This document shows positions 17,862-26,145 of a DNA stretch of 64,000 nucleotides, in pieces (the first letter of the stretch is position 1; every line of letters starts with the position of its first letter). The DNA comes from Actinomycetes bacterium (GTDB lineage: Bacteria > Actinomycetota > Acidimicrobiia > Acidimicrobiales > Acidimicrobiaceae). Position numbers and translations under genes: made by a program. A model generated the notes under the pieces. It saw only the letters and a list, made by a program, of their open reading frames with translations, was not told where the DNA came from and did not search any database. Where the stretch lies: positions 1 to 64,000 of the forward strand of contig JAJYNL010000077.1 of the NCBI GenBank assembly GCA_021786375.1, in the 5' to 3' direction.

Positions 17862-17916
17862 TTCCGATGTTATATTTCCCTCCAGACTCTTGTCACAACA
17901 CGACCCTGGAGGGACA

Positions 17917-19518
17917 ATGGCCGATAATGGCAATGGAGTTCCTGCCGTCTTCCATGACGAAGACAAAAGGCTGGAAAGTCTGGGGTATAAACCCCAGCTC
18001 AACCGAGTACTTGGCTTCTTCGCAAACTTCGCAGTCGCCTTCACCTACCTGTCGCCAATGGTCGGCATCTACTCGCTCTTCGTCCTGGGAGTCGGCACCG
18101 GAGGTCCCGCCTATGTGTGGCTGACATGGCTTCCCGTCGCCGGCATGCTATTGGTGGCGCTGATCTTCGGAGAGCTGGCCAGCCACTATCCGGTCGCCGG
18201 CGCTCTTTATCAGTACTCGAAATTCTCGGTAGGTCCCGCCTATGGCTGGTTCGTCGGCTGGTTCTACGGTATCGCGCTCCTGGTTACCGTCGCCGCGGTT
18301 GACACCGGGATCGTGGGGTATGTGACCGCACTGCTGCAGAACTTGTTCGGCTGGAAGCTAAATCCCTCCGGCCACCTGGTGATCCTCGTGGTCACACTGG
18401 TTCTTCTCGGCATCCAGACCATTCTCAACATCACCGGAGCAAGGGTGATGGGCAATGTCGCGAAGTTCGGCGTTTGGGTGGAGCTGGTGGGCACCGTGGG
18501 TGTCGCCATCATTCTCGCCATCAACGGCTTCCACCACGGCTTCAGCTTCCTCTTCACCACCCAGGGCGTCGAGCACGTCAAGACCAACCCGTTGGGCCTC
18601 AACTTCAACGGCCACTGGCTGACCGGAGCGGCTCTTATCGCGGTGCTCGCACCTGTCTATATCTTCTACGGCTTCGAATCCGCCGGCGATATCTCCGAAG
18701 AGACCAAGGACGCCGGGCGCCAGGTACCCCGCGCCATGCGACATGCCCTGCTCTGGGGAGGGGTCGCCTCCTTCGTCCTAACCATGGCCCTTTTGCTGGC
18801 CATGCCAGTCCACAACCCGATCGGAGCCACGGTCAGCGGCGGTGGCGTGCCCTTTATCCTGGGCCAGCTGCCTTCCGGGTTGCAGGACCTGCTTCTGCTC
18901 TTGATCATCTTCGCCTTCTTCTCTTGCGGGACATCGGTGCAAGGCGCCGGAGCGCGGCTCGCCTTCTCCTACGCCCGCGATGGCGCCGTTCCCGGCGCAG
19001 GCTGGATCTCCAAAGTGAGCGCGCGCCACAAGGCGCCGGTGAACGCCCTGCTCGCCGGTACCGCGGTGACGATCATCTTCATCCTCTTCGAGTTCATCCA
19101 GCCGACGCACAACATCCACCTCGGATTTATCACCTACCCGGCCAACACCAACGTCCTGGTTTCGCTGATCTCCTTCGGTGTGAGCGGAATCTATCTCTCC
19201 TTCCTGATGACGGTCATCGCGGCCGCCATTGCCAGGGCGCGAGGTTGGATCCCCGAAGGGCGCTTCCGCCTTGGCAAGTGGGCATGGGTGGTGAATATCG
19301 TCGCGATTCTCTATCTCGGCCTCATGTTCATCAATGTGGTGCTCCCCACCGGCCTGACCAGCCCTCGCGGCTACTTCAACCTGGACTGGATTACTCTCCT
19401 GGTGATTGCGGTCATCTTCTTGGTTGGTGCCCTCTACTTCTTCAGCACCCGTCCCGATCGCGGCGTGGCACGCCACCTGCACGACACCCTTGAGCCGACG
19501 GGCGCCGAGCTCGAGTAA
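17917..19518 (+). CDS. APC-superfamily amino acid/amine permease
   Basis: 533 residues from the ATG at 17917, which has GGAGGG just upstream (CTGGAGGGACA). The open frame extends further upstream but that part lies inside the divergent regulator gene. There are about twelve membrane helices. N-terminal features are KPQLNRVLGFFANFAVAFTYLSPMVGIYSLF and GELASHYPVAGALYQYS, the helix-1 and helix-3 regions of amino acid/choline/GABA-type permeases. YGFESAGDISEET is the helix-6 loop. The substrate is probably an amino acid or amine. Control by the divergent FadR regulator is likely, and transcription ends at a strong hairpin. Confidence 0.92.
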   Translation: MADNGNGVPAVFHDEDKRLESLGYKPQLNRVLGFFANFAVAFTYLSPMVGIYSLFVLGVGTGGPAYVWLTWLPVAGMLLVALIFGELASHYPVAGALYQYSKFSVGPAYGWFVGWFYGIALLVTVAAVDTGIVGYVTALLQNLFGWKLNPSGHLVILVVTLVLLGIQTILNITGARVMGNVAKFGVWVELVGTVGVAIILAINGFHHGFSFLFTTQGVEHVKTNPLGLNFNGHWLTGAALIAVLAPVYIFYGFESAGDISEETKDAGRQVPRAMRHALLWGGVASFVLTMALLLAMPVHNPIGATVSGGGVPFILGQLPSGLQDLLLLLIIFAFFSCGTSVQGAGARLAFSYARDGAVPGAGWISKVSARHKAPVNALLAGTAVTIIFILFEFIQPTHNIHLGFITYPANTNVLVSLISFGVSGIYLSFLMTVIAAAIARARGWIPEGRFRLGKWAWVVNIVAILYLGLMFINVVLPTGLTSPRGYFNLDWITLLVIAVIFLVGALYFFSTRPDRGVARHLHDTLEPTGAELE

Positions 19519-19834
19519 CACCCGACGCCACCATTCGGAAAGAGGGCGGTCGGCCGCACCCTCGCCCTCTTTCCATTTTCCGGCAAGGGAACTGGGGTGC
19601 CGAGGCGCCGCAAGGGATCGGTCCCCGCCTTATCGAGTGAGTGAACGATGTCCCCGTTGGGCTTGGTGCGGGTTGTGCCAACCCGGGCAGGGCCCCGGGC
19701 ACCCGGCTAGTCTCGGCCTTGGCGGTCATGGTGTTCGGTCTTCGAGGTTCTAGGTTTGTTTCTCATACCCGAAATATCATGACGCTCGCCTACACGGCGG
19801 AAGATTCGGCGCAAAAAGGGCTATGTAATTCCGG
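19519..19834. other. 316-base intergenic region after the APC permease
   Basis: It begins with the terminator listed separately. The rest has several GC-rich short palindromes around 19650-19715 and a slightly AT-richer end in front of the small membrane protein. No gene or known RNA is seen. Confidence 0.5.
19537..19580 (+). terminator. intrinsic terminator of the APC permease
   Basis: A perfect 12-base stem, GGAAAGAGGGCG (19537-19548) with CGCCCTCTTTCC (19563-19574), has a 14-base loop and is followed by ATTTTCC. It starts 19 bases after the permease stop. Confidence 0.85.
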
Positions 19835-20107
19835 ATGATTCGCGACAGGCCCCGCATGGGCAAGCTTTGGTTCGGAGCGCTGCTGGTGTTGGTGGGCTTC
19901 GCAGCACATTACCTCTACGGTCCACGAGCGTCGCAGTGCACGTCGACCATTGGCCAACTCGGCCAGTCTCTGTCCGGCGGGTACCAGCAGAGCTGCTCCA
20001 GTGCCCGGCTGATTGACCTGGCTTCGTTTGCGGTAATGATCTTGGGCGGCCTCTTCGTTTTGATCGGGGTGATCTCGGCGGTCACCTGGAGTTCGCGGGC
20101 CAAATAG
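19835..20107 (+). CDS. small two-helix membrane protein of unknown function
   Basis: 90 residues. One membrane helix lies at about residues 11-28 (LWFGALLVLVGFAAHYLYG) and another at about 63-83 (LASFAVMILGGLFVLIGVIS). The loop between them has two Cys residues (CTSTIG and QSCSSAR) that could form a disulfide outside the cell. The start is unsure: ATG at 19835 or ATG at 19856, neither with a good ribosome binding site. A hairpin follows directly after the stop, which supports a real gene. No family was recognised. Confidence 0.6.
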   Translation: MIRDRPRMGKLWFGALLVLVGFAAHYLYGPRASQCTSTIGQLGQSLSGGYQQSCSSARLIDLASFAVMILGGLFVLIGVISAVTWSSRAK

Positions 20108-20111
20108 GGCA

Positions 20112-20131
20112 CCTCGGCAATAACACCGAGG
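20112..20131 (+). terminator. hairpin after the small membrane protein
   Basis: CCTCGG (20112-20117) pairs with CCGAGG (20126-20131) with an 8-base AT-rich loop, five bases after the stop codon. It is short and lacks a T run, so it is only a possible terminator. Confidence 0.45.
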
Positions 20132-20696
20132 CGCGCTGCTCGGCCGACCCGGTCAGAATCCAGCCAGGTCCGGACTCGAGCACCACTGACGTCCTCTCCC
20201 ACCTGAAGGTGGGGGAGGACGTCAATTGCCCCCAGGGATGGCGCGGGTTCGACATCGACCTTCGTGGCCGGCCGCTAGGAGTGCCCGGGTTTCACCACCG
20301 CACACTCAACCGCTTCCACTTTCGCAGCCCACACTCATATCAGCGCTTTGGAAACGGGAAGGTGCCCACGAGAGAGTTCCCGCTTCACCAGGCGCGAGAG
20401 CTCCCGCTGTGGCGTGCACGGGCGGTCGTCGGCAAATGTGCCTGTCCACCCTGGCATGACGGAGTGCCAAGCGTCACATTGTTCTCGTGGAGACCTTCGC
20501 CGGCCGATAGTGGCAGGCCCTCCCAAGGAAGCGACGGGGACTCCGGAAAATGGGCGGCCGCCACAAAACGATCCCTTCGGATTAGGTCATGGCCGCGGGT
20601 TTCCGCGTCTCGGCGATCACCCGACCCACCCCGGGTCCTTGCTCGGCATCGGGATGCTTCAGGGCGGAATGACGTGGCGCTATTGGGCCCGGGGTA
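20132..20696. other. gene-poor region, possible mobile-element remnant
   Basis: About 565 bases without a convincing gene. A 63-codon reading on the minus strand (20335-20526) has no recognised motif. The region carries a near-perfect 38-base palindrome at its left end and irregular GC composition. This is what a decayed insertion sequence might look like, but no transposase motif survives. Confidence 0.4.
20187..20224 (-). repeat. 38-base palindrome resembling an IS200/IS605 right end
   Basis: Two 18-base arms (20187-20204 and 20207-20224) are complementary except for one T-G wobble, leaving a two-base centre; with the usual four-base loop the stem is still 17 bp. Read on the minus strand it is TGACGTCCTCCCCCACCT, loop, then GGTGGGAGAGGACGTCA. 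A CCCCCACC...GGTGGG hairpin ending in GGA(C/T)GTCA is the form I recall for right ends of IS200/IS605 elements, whose transcripts act as the guide RNA of TnpB. There is no T run, so a plain terminator is less likely. Confidence 0.4.
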
Positions 20697-22268
20697 TCAG
20701 GCAAAATGGTCGGGTAGGTCGTTCTCGTAGAGAACCGCGTCCCCCGCCGCCAGGTTGTCGCGCACCCAGGCGACCGCCTGGTCCCTGGTGCGAAACTCGA
20801 GCAGGGTCATATTACGCCCCATTCCCTCTTTCGCTCCCGCCAGCAGTGCGCGGCGATTGGTCAGGCCGACCACGCACAGATGCGTCGCCTTGCCTGCTAT
20901 GGCAACCCCGAGGGCCCGATTCTCGTCGTACTGCTGTGAGCCCAGCTCCACCATTCCCGGAGTCACGACCACGCGTTTCCCACCCGGCTTGGAATGCGCC
21001 TCGAGCTGGGAAAGGGCGAGTCTGGCGCCGGAAGGATTCGAGTTGTAGGTGTCGTCGATGACGGTCACGCCGGCGTCGGTGGTGACAATGTTGAGGCGGC
21101 TGGAGGCGGGCTTCAGGCCAGAGAGTGCCTTTCCAATGGCTTCCTCCGAAACCCCGAGCTCGAGCGCGATGGCCACGGCGACAGCCAGGTTGGTGCGCGC
21201 CACGGGAGTCGTCAATGAGCCGATACGGTGCTGCTCGTGGTAGACCACGGCCTTTCCGGCATCATCGGGAAGGACGCTGACCTCGCGGGCCAGGTCCGTA
21301 CCCGAGACCCGGACAACATGCCTGCCCTCACGCTCGAGTTCCCCGGCCAGCCCGGCCAATCGCGGGTCGTCGACATTCAGCACGATCGTCTTGGCTTGCG
21401 TGGTGATCTCCCGCTTGGCCTCGAGGATCGCCTCCTCGGAGCCGAAGCGCTCGAGATGGACCGGGCCGATGGCGGTGATCGCGACTATGACAGGCTTGAC
21501 CCACTCGACCAGCGATGCAATTTCGCCCTTTTGGTAGGTGCCCATTTCCGCAACAAAGACCTGGGTTCCTGGAAGGAGGTTCTCGTTAACCGCCCGGGCC
21601 AGGCCGGCTCGATTGTTGAAGCTGGCAGGCGAGGCGAGAACGGTCAGGGACTGCGAGGCAAGCTGAGCGACGTAGTTCTTGGTGGAAGTCTTCCCGAAGG
21701 AGCCGGTGATGCCCACACAGACCGGGTTGATCTGCTCGAGCTTGGCGGTGGCGCTGCGGACGAAACGGTCGAGAGAGCGGCGTTCGAACGGGCGAGTGAA
21801 GTAGCAGGCCAGGTCCATGATGCCAGGGGCAAAGATCACAAAAACGGTGGCAAGCCCCGCCGCCAGCCCAAGTAAGACCGAAATCGTGGCGAGCACGGCG
21901 GTGATTACCAGGGTGGTTCCATAGAGAACCTTGGCGCGACGGGTCCAGGCCAGCTTCGAGCTTCTCCCCTTGTAGCCGAGACCTACCGGTGTTGCGAGCG
22001 CGCAAACCGCACCGATGGCAAGGGCGGGAATGGCAATAGCCGGCGAGTGCGGCCGGGAGATCGCCGCGACGAAGGCAAAGGCCATCACGATGACAATGCT
22101 GGTGTTGGCGGTCGACTCACGTGAGAAATACCAGCGGGAGGCAAAACGAACGACATAGCCCGGCACATAATGCTCACGCTGGGCAACGCGGAGCCACTTG
22201 ATCGACGCCACGGCAACCACCGCGAGGCCGATCAGTGCGTAGAGGATCGAGACGGTCAGGTTGGTCAA
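20697..22268 (-). CDS. membrane-anchored MurF-like Mur ligase
   Basis: 523 residues. The first 165 residues contain four to six hydrophobic helices (about 5-23, 58-75, 78-100, 115-145). After them comes a Mur ligase: GITGSFGKTSTKNYVAQLA near residue 190 (ATP P-loop), VAEMGTYQKGEIASLVEWVKP, GPVHLERFGSEEAI with the substrate-binding His, and IDDTYNSNPSGARLALSQL, the MurF signature. MurF adds D-Ala-D-Ala to UDP-MurNAc-tripeptide. The membrane part is not in canonical MurF and suggests action on a lipid-linked or polymeric substrate. The start is TTG. It is five bases downstream of the hydrolase gene, so they share an operon. Confidence 0.88.
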   Translation of the reverse strand: MTNLTVSILYALIGLAVVAVASIKWLRVAQREHYVPGYVVRFASRWYFSRESTANTSIVIVMAFAFVAAISRPHSPAIAIPALAIGAVCALATPVGLGYKGRSSKLAWTRRAKVLYGTTLVITAVLATISVLLGLAAGLATVFVIFAPGIMDLACYFTRPFERRSLDRFVRSATAKLEQINPVCVGITGSFGKTSTKNYVAQLASQSLTVLASPASFNNRAGLARAVNENLLPGTQVFVAEMGTYQKGEIASLVEWVKPVIVAITAIGPVHLERFGSEEAILEAKREITTQAKTIVLNVDDPRLAGLAGELEREGRHVVRVSGTDLAREVSVLPDDAGKAVVYHEQHRIGSLTTPVARTNLAVAVAIALELGVSEEAIGKALSGLKPASSRLNIVTTDAGVTVIDDTYNSNPSGARLALSQLEAHSKPGGKRVVVTPGMVELGSQQYDENRALGVAIAGKATHLCVVGLTNRRALLAGAKEGMGRNMTLLEFRTRDQAVAWVRDNLAAGDAVLYENDLPDHFA

Positions 22269-22273
22269 ACTCT

Positions 22274-23068
22274 TCAGCCCTTCTCTTCTCGGTCGGCGGC
22301 ATCAATCCGTCTCACGGCCTCTTCCACGGCCGCGGCGAGGCCGGCCGGCATGGCAATGGGACCGAAGTGATCGCGCCCCTCCAGTACGGTCAAAGTCGAG
22401 TTCTTGACCATCGAGGCTGCGCGTTGCGCCTGCTCGACGGGAGCGGCGCTGTCCGCGGAGCCCCATACCAGCTGCAAAGGGATGCTAATGGCGTTGAGCT
22501 GGGCCGTGTAGTCCTCGTTCACAACCTTGACGAAGATGTCGCGCATGACGCCACTCGCGCGCCGGTAATCCTCCGAGCCGTAGCGGCGCCTGAACACTTC
22601 CATCCTGGCCTCCCCGAGCAGTCCACGCCGGGAAGCCCAGCGGGCCATTCGGTAGGCGATGGGCGGCTTTGCTCCGCTCCGACGCCGGAAGAGAGGAACA
22701 CCGGTGACCACCACTGCAGCCGCGGGGGAAGGAGACATGGCCGCGATCTGGAGAGCGACCCGGCCGCCGAAACTGTGCCCGACCACGACGACTGCGTCGG
22801 CGTCGGATTGTCGTCCCGAAGTCTCGGCGATGACGCGGCATACCGCCGCCGCGTAGTCGGCCGAGTCCCAGGGAGAATCCGGCGGCGGAGATGCCCCGAA
22901 TCCGGGCAGATCCAACCTCAGTGTAGGCAGCCCCTTCTCTTCCAGCAGGGCGGCCAGCGGAGCCAGGTCGCTCGAATCACGGGCCCACCCGTGCAGCAGA
23001 ACGCAAAGCGGGCCGGTTCCGGCCCGGAAGTGGCCGAACACCCTGCCTTCGTCGAACGATTTCAGCAC
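22274..23068 (-). CDS. alpha/beta hydrolase
   Basis: 264 residues. The fold is shown by the oxyanion segment LLHGWARDSSDLAPLA near residue 30, the nucleophile elbow VVGHSFGGRVAL near residue 95 (catalytic Ser), an acidic residue in LQLVWGSADSAAPVEQA and the final EGRDHFG with the catalytic His. The reaction cannot be inferred: esterases, haloperoxidases and C-C hydrolases share these motifs. It is the first gene of an operon with the membrane-anchored MurF-like ligase, which hints at a cell-envelope role. The start is GTG with a weak ribosome binding site. Confidence 0.88.
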   Translation of the reverse strand: MLKSFDEGRVFGHFRAGTGPLCVLLHGWARDSSDLAPLAALLEEKGLPTLRLDLPGFGASPPPDSPWDSADYAAAVCRVIAETSGRQSDADAVVVVGHSFGGRVALQIAAMSPSPAAAVVVTGVPLFRRRSGAKPPIAYRMARWASRRGLLGEARMEVFRRRYGSEDYRRASGVMRDIFVKVVNEDYTAQLNAISIPLQLVWGSADSAAPVEQAQRAASMVKNSTLTVLEGRDHFGPIAMPAGLAAAVEEAVRRIDAADREEKG

Positions 23069-23180
23069 GGCCTGGTGCCACCCGGAGCCGAACTGCGCAG
23101 GGCGAATACGGTTGCTTCGAAGGGGAAACCTCTATGGACGCCAGGGGTCTGCATGGATTCAAAGATTGGAGCCGGTGCCC

Positions 23181-23369
23181 TCAAGGGGCATCGGGATCGT
23201 ACTCCTCGTCGTCCTCGAAATCATCATACTCATCCGTGTAGAACTCGCCCTCGGCCAGGAGTTCTTCTTCCTCCGTGGCGGCCATGCACCAGTCGGCATG
23301 CCCACGCACCGAATCTCCGCCGCACTCTACGCAACGCACAACCGGCTTGACAAAGGCACGCTTTGCCAT
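23181..23369 (-). CDS. small acidic protein with a CxxC...C motif
   Basis: 62 residues from the ATG at 23369, chosen for its GAGGA ribosome binding site; a TTG at 23414 would add 15 residues. The N-terminus is basic (MAKRAFVKPVVR). It is followed by CVECGG and a further Cys (HADWCMAA), a likely metal-binding knuckle. The last third is very acidic and rich in Tyr (EFYTDEYDDFEDDEEYD). The composition is unlike neighbouring genes and suggests a small nucleic-acid- or protein-binding factor. No named family was recognised. Confidence 0.6.
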   Translation of the reverse strand: MAKRAFVKPVVRCVECGGDSVRGHADWCMAATEEEELLAEGEFYTDEYDDFEDDEEYDPDAP

Positions 23370-23597
23370 GCGGGCTTCCTCGTAGCGCCTGTGACGTCCC
23401 TTTTTCACCAGCAACTCCCAAAAACATCAAGAGCGAGGGCGCCACCGTGCCCCTCCCGTACCCGGGGGAGCCGAATTCCGCACCGCCGCGCCGAACCGCG
23501 ACGGGGAGCTAATCGCGCTCCGCTAGCAAACATACAGCCTAATGGCCCTGAACTGCCCCAGCTTGCACAACCTGCCCCGCCGGGTACTTTGTAGAAC

Positions 23598-23822
23598 ATG
23601 GCTGACGAGTTCGATCCTCAGGCGATGATCAAGAGATTCCAGGAGCGTGCCAAGGCGGTGAAGTCCAGGGGCCTTCCACCGGTGGAAGGCGCAGAGCGGA
23701 TGCGCTTCATAGAACAGGCCAAGCTCGATTTCATGGACTACGCCATCATCGGCGATGCCCAGGCGTCCCTGGAGGATGGGATTCTGGTTCTGCGGGTGGA
23801 TCTGCGCGCCGATAACGACTGA
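23598..23822 (+). CDS. small conserved-looking hypothetical protein
   Basis: 74 residues: an amphipathic helix (DPQAMIKRFQERAKAVKSR), a short linker, a second helix (AERMRFIEQAKLDFMDYAIIGDA) and a final beta strand with ILVLRVDLR. Codon use is like that of neighbouring genes and it is tightly packed (eight bases before the convergent rnd stop), which supports a real gene. The form is like small actinobacterial proteins of unknown function. No catalytic motif, signal or membrane segment is present. Confidence 0.65.
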   Translation: MADEFDPQAMIKRFQERAKAVKSRGLPPVEGAERMRFIEQAKLDFMDYAIIGDAQASLEDGILVLRVDLRADND

Positions 23823-23829
23823 GCCCGTC

Positions 23830-25005
23830 CTAATCGACCTTGGCGCCCGTGTTCTCCACCATCGCCACCTCTCCGGCCCCGGTGAGGTACAGCGCCACCT
23901 CTCCCGCGATGATCCGCTCCAGGTAGCCTCCAACCGCCTCCTTGCGCCATCCGCGCGAAAGACGTGAGTTCCCGGTCCCAGCCAGCACCTCGTTCAGATC
24001 CGAGCGAGTGCCGAGCAGGTTCGGATCGATGTGCATGGCCTTGGCCCGCGAGGCGAGCCATGCGGAGAGCAGCGCCGCCGAGCCAGGGGGAATGTCCGCA
24101 GCCTCGACGGGCGGCATCTCCTCCTCGATCGGTATCCCGGAGGTGAGCGCCTTCTCGATCACCTCCACGATCTGCCTGTCAGCGCCGTTGCCCAGGTTAC
24201 GTAGATCGACACCGCGAATCGTGCGCAGCTGGGCGACCCTTCTCGGCGCGGCCTGCGCCACCGTGGCAACCGCCAGGTCGGCCAGCACGTAGCGCACCGG
24301 AATGTCGAGTTCCATCGCCCGCTGCTCACGCCAAGAAGCCAGCGCCATGGCCAAGTGCCTGGACCGGCCCTTCAGCGCCCGGACCTCGCGAATCCGCATC
24401 CAGGCGCGCGTGGGGTCCGACGACGAGCGGAACGCCTGAGCGACGAAGTCGGAAAGCTCCTCGGCCAGCCAGTCGACCCGGTTCAGCTCCCGCAGCTGGC
24501 TCATGAGGATGTCGCGCAGCTCCACCAGGTAGAGCACATCCTGCGCGGCGTAGTCAAGCTGCTTGCGCTCCAGCGGCCGGGCCATCCAGTCGCTAAGCCG
24601 GTCGCTCTTGTCCAGGCGCACTCCCAGGAAGGTCTCCAGCAATAGCGCAAGCGAAGGGGTGGAATAGCCGAGGAAGCCCGCGGCAATCTGGGTGTCGTGA
24701 ATCCGGGAAGGAGCCGTACCGACCTTGCGGCGCAGTATCTCGATGTCCTGTGTCGCCGCATGGAGCACGACTTCCGGTCCATCGGTGAAGACCTCGGTGA
24801 GCGGGGCGAGATCGACCCGCAAGGGATCGATAATGAAGACCTCTTCGCCCGCCGCTATCTGGACAAGCGCCAGCTTCGCGAAGTAGGACTTTTCGCGGTG
24901 GAACTCGGTGTCTATTGCTATCACTTCGGCCCGGGCCAGCTGAGACGCCACCTCTTCGAGCGCCCGTCCATGCTCAACGTAGTGATACTCGCCCAGACCA
25001 ATCAC
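23830..25005 (-). CDS. rnd: ribonuclease D
   Basis: 391 residues. The N-terminal DEDD exonuclease domain has IAIDTEFHREKSYFAKLALVQIA near residue 30 (first DxE), a helix with LHAATQDIEIL (middle D) and LDYAAQDVLYLVELRD (final YxxxD). It is followed by HRDC helices at about 200-285 (REVRALKGRSRHLAMALASWRE). This layout is that of RNase D, which trims 3' ends of tRNA precursors and other structured RNAs. The start is GTG at 25005. It is a single gene, convergent with the small protein at 23598. Confidence 0.93.
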   Translation of the reverse strand: MIGLGEYHYVEHGRALEEVASQLARAEVIAIDTEFHREKSYFAKLALVQIAAGEEVFIIDPLRVDLAPLTEVFTDGPEVVLHAATQDIEILRRKVGTAPSRIHDTQIAAGFLGYSTPSLALLLETFLGVRLDKSDRLSDWMARPLERKQLDYAAQDVLYLVELRDILMSQLRELNRVDWLAEELSDFVAQAFRSSSDPTRAWMRIREVRALKGRSRHLAMALASWREQRAMELDIPVRYVLADLAVATVAQAAPRRVAQLRTIRGVDLRNLGNGADRQIVEVIEKALTSGIPIEEEMPPVEAADIPPGSAALLSAWLASRAKAMHIDPNLLGTRSDLNEVLAGTGNSRLSRGWRKEAVGGYLERIIAGEVALYLTGAGEVAMVENTGAKVD

Positions 25006-25058
25006 CTCACAGGCTCTAGCAGCATTATAGGCGCGCCTGCCACTTGGCTGGGAATCGC

Positions 25059-25571
25059 CTATCCACCGTAGTTCAGCCGGGTATCCCCCATCCCCAGCGC
25101 CCGCTCCCCCTCGCGCATCATGGCAACGTCGGTTACCTCACCCACGAACAGCACGTGGCTGCCGAGCGGAACCCGCTCCCGGACAACTGCCTCTATCAGA
25201 GCCAAAGCCTCCAGCGGGTAGGGATCTCCCATCTCGCTCAAGCCGAAGCTGACCCCTTCGATACGCAGCTCAGCACCTTCGGCCTCCGTCTTGAGGGCGC
25301 GCTTGGCGAACTTGCGCACCAAGGGCCGGCTCTCCAGCGCCAAAACCGAAACCAGGAAGTGGCCGGAGAGCTCCAAATTTACGGCGGTTAGCGAGTCCAC
25401 CTCCACCCCCGCCGCCACCAGCTTTGGCTCCGTCGCCACCTGGGTAAACCAGCTAGTGCTCATGACATGTGGCCCGGCTTCTCCCGTGGTGCCCATCAGA
25501 AACAGACCCGTGGGCACGGACCACAGCACTCGGCGGCGCAGCCGATCGTAGGCCTCGGGATCATCGGCCAT
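25059..25571 (-). CDS. flavin reductase-like FMN-binding protein
   Basis: 170 residues from the ATG at 25571, chosen because the domain begins there and upstream extensions run into the divergent HIT gene. The sequence follows the flavin reductase/FMN-binding split-barrel family: RRRVLWSVPTGLFLMGT, then VMSTSWFTQVATEPKLVAAGVEVDS, and GHFLVSVLAL, with the C-terminal GSHVLFVGEVTDV. Such proteins supply reduced flavin to a partner oxygenase or act on small substrates. No partner is adjacent. It is divergent from the HIT gene with a gap of about 157 bases. Confidence 0.85.
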   Translation of the reverse strand: MADDPEAYDRLRRRVLWSVPTGLFLMGTTGEAGPHVMSTSWFTQVATEPKLVAAGVEVDSLTAVNLELSGHFLVSVLALESRPLVRKFAKRALKTEAEGAELRIEGVSFGLSEMGDPYPLEALALIEAVVRERVPLGSHVLFVGEVTDVAMMREGERALGMGDTRLNYGG

Positions 25572-25728
25572 CCGAGCTGGAACCTTGCCAAACCTGAAAT
25601 CGCCGCCGCCTTCCACCGTCCCTCCGATTCCTGCGGGACCCTGCCCCGGTGCCGCCCGGCCAATCCTATCGGCCGCCATCGGCGAACCGCGGTTGGAGGC
25701 ACCACCGGCGAGCCGATAGGATCGCTCC

Positions 25729-26145
25729 GTGGCCTGCATCTTTTGTGAGATCGTAACCGGCTTGGCCCGGGCCGAGGTGATCCACCGGGACGATACCCGC
25801 ATGGTCATCCTGGATCACGCGCCACTGTTCCCCGGCCACTGCCTGGTCTTGCCGGTCGGGCATTACAACGAGCTGGCAGACTGCCCACCGCACCTGCTCG
25901 GATCACTAAGCGAACTCGGCCAGGAGGTCGCCCTTGCCCAACGCCGGGCCCTGGGTTGCGACGGGAACTTCGTCGCGACCAACGCCGTCATCTCCCAGAG
26001 CGTGCCGCACCTGCACATCCACGTCGTCCCGCGCAGGCGCAAAGACGGGCTTCACGGCTTCTTCTGGCCCCGCACCCGCTATAGCTCTACCCAGGAGGCG
26101 GCGTCCGTGGCCGCCACCCTGCGCGAGGCACTGGCCGGCGCCTGA
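25729..26145 (+). CDS. HIT-family protein (histidine triad hydrolase)
   Basis: 138 residues. CIFCEIV at the N-terminus is the usual zinc-binding start of the family. The diagnostic triad SVPHLHIHVVPRR near residue 95 contains the catalytic middle His, and NAVISQSVPHLH carries the supporting Asn and Gln. HIT enzymes hydrolyse nucleotide phosphoramidates or dinucleotide polyphosphates. The substrate here is unknown. The start is GTG (MACIFCE). It ends one base before the convergent tyrS stop. Confidence 0.92.
   Translation: MACIFCEIVTGLARAEVIHRDDTRMVILDHAPLFPGHCLVLPVGHYNELADCPPHLLGSLSELGQEVALAQRRALGCDGNFVATNAVISQSVPHLHIHVVPRRRKDGLHGFFWPRTRYSSTQEAASVAATLREALAGA

Noticed and set aside
17461-17916. 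N-terminal extension of the APC permease by 152 codons
   Set aside because: It covers the divergent FadR-regulator gene and promoter region. The ATG at 17917 has a good ribosome binding site and the permease fold starts after it.
19640-19720. Cluster of GC-rich short palindromes before the small membrane protein
   Set aside because: The pairings are short, overlap each other and are expected by chance at this GC content.
20335-20526. 63-codon minus-strand frame in the gene-poor region
   Set aside because: No TnpB zinc finger, catalytic residues or other transposase motif could be read in it, so it is not called as a gene.
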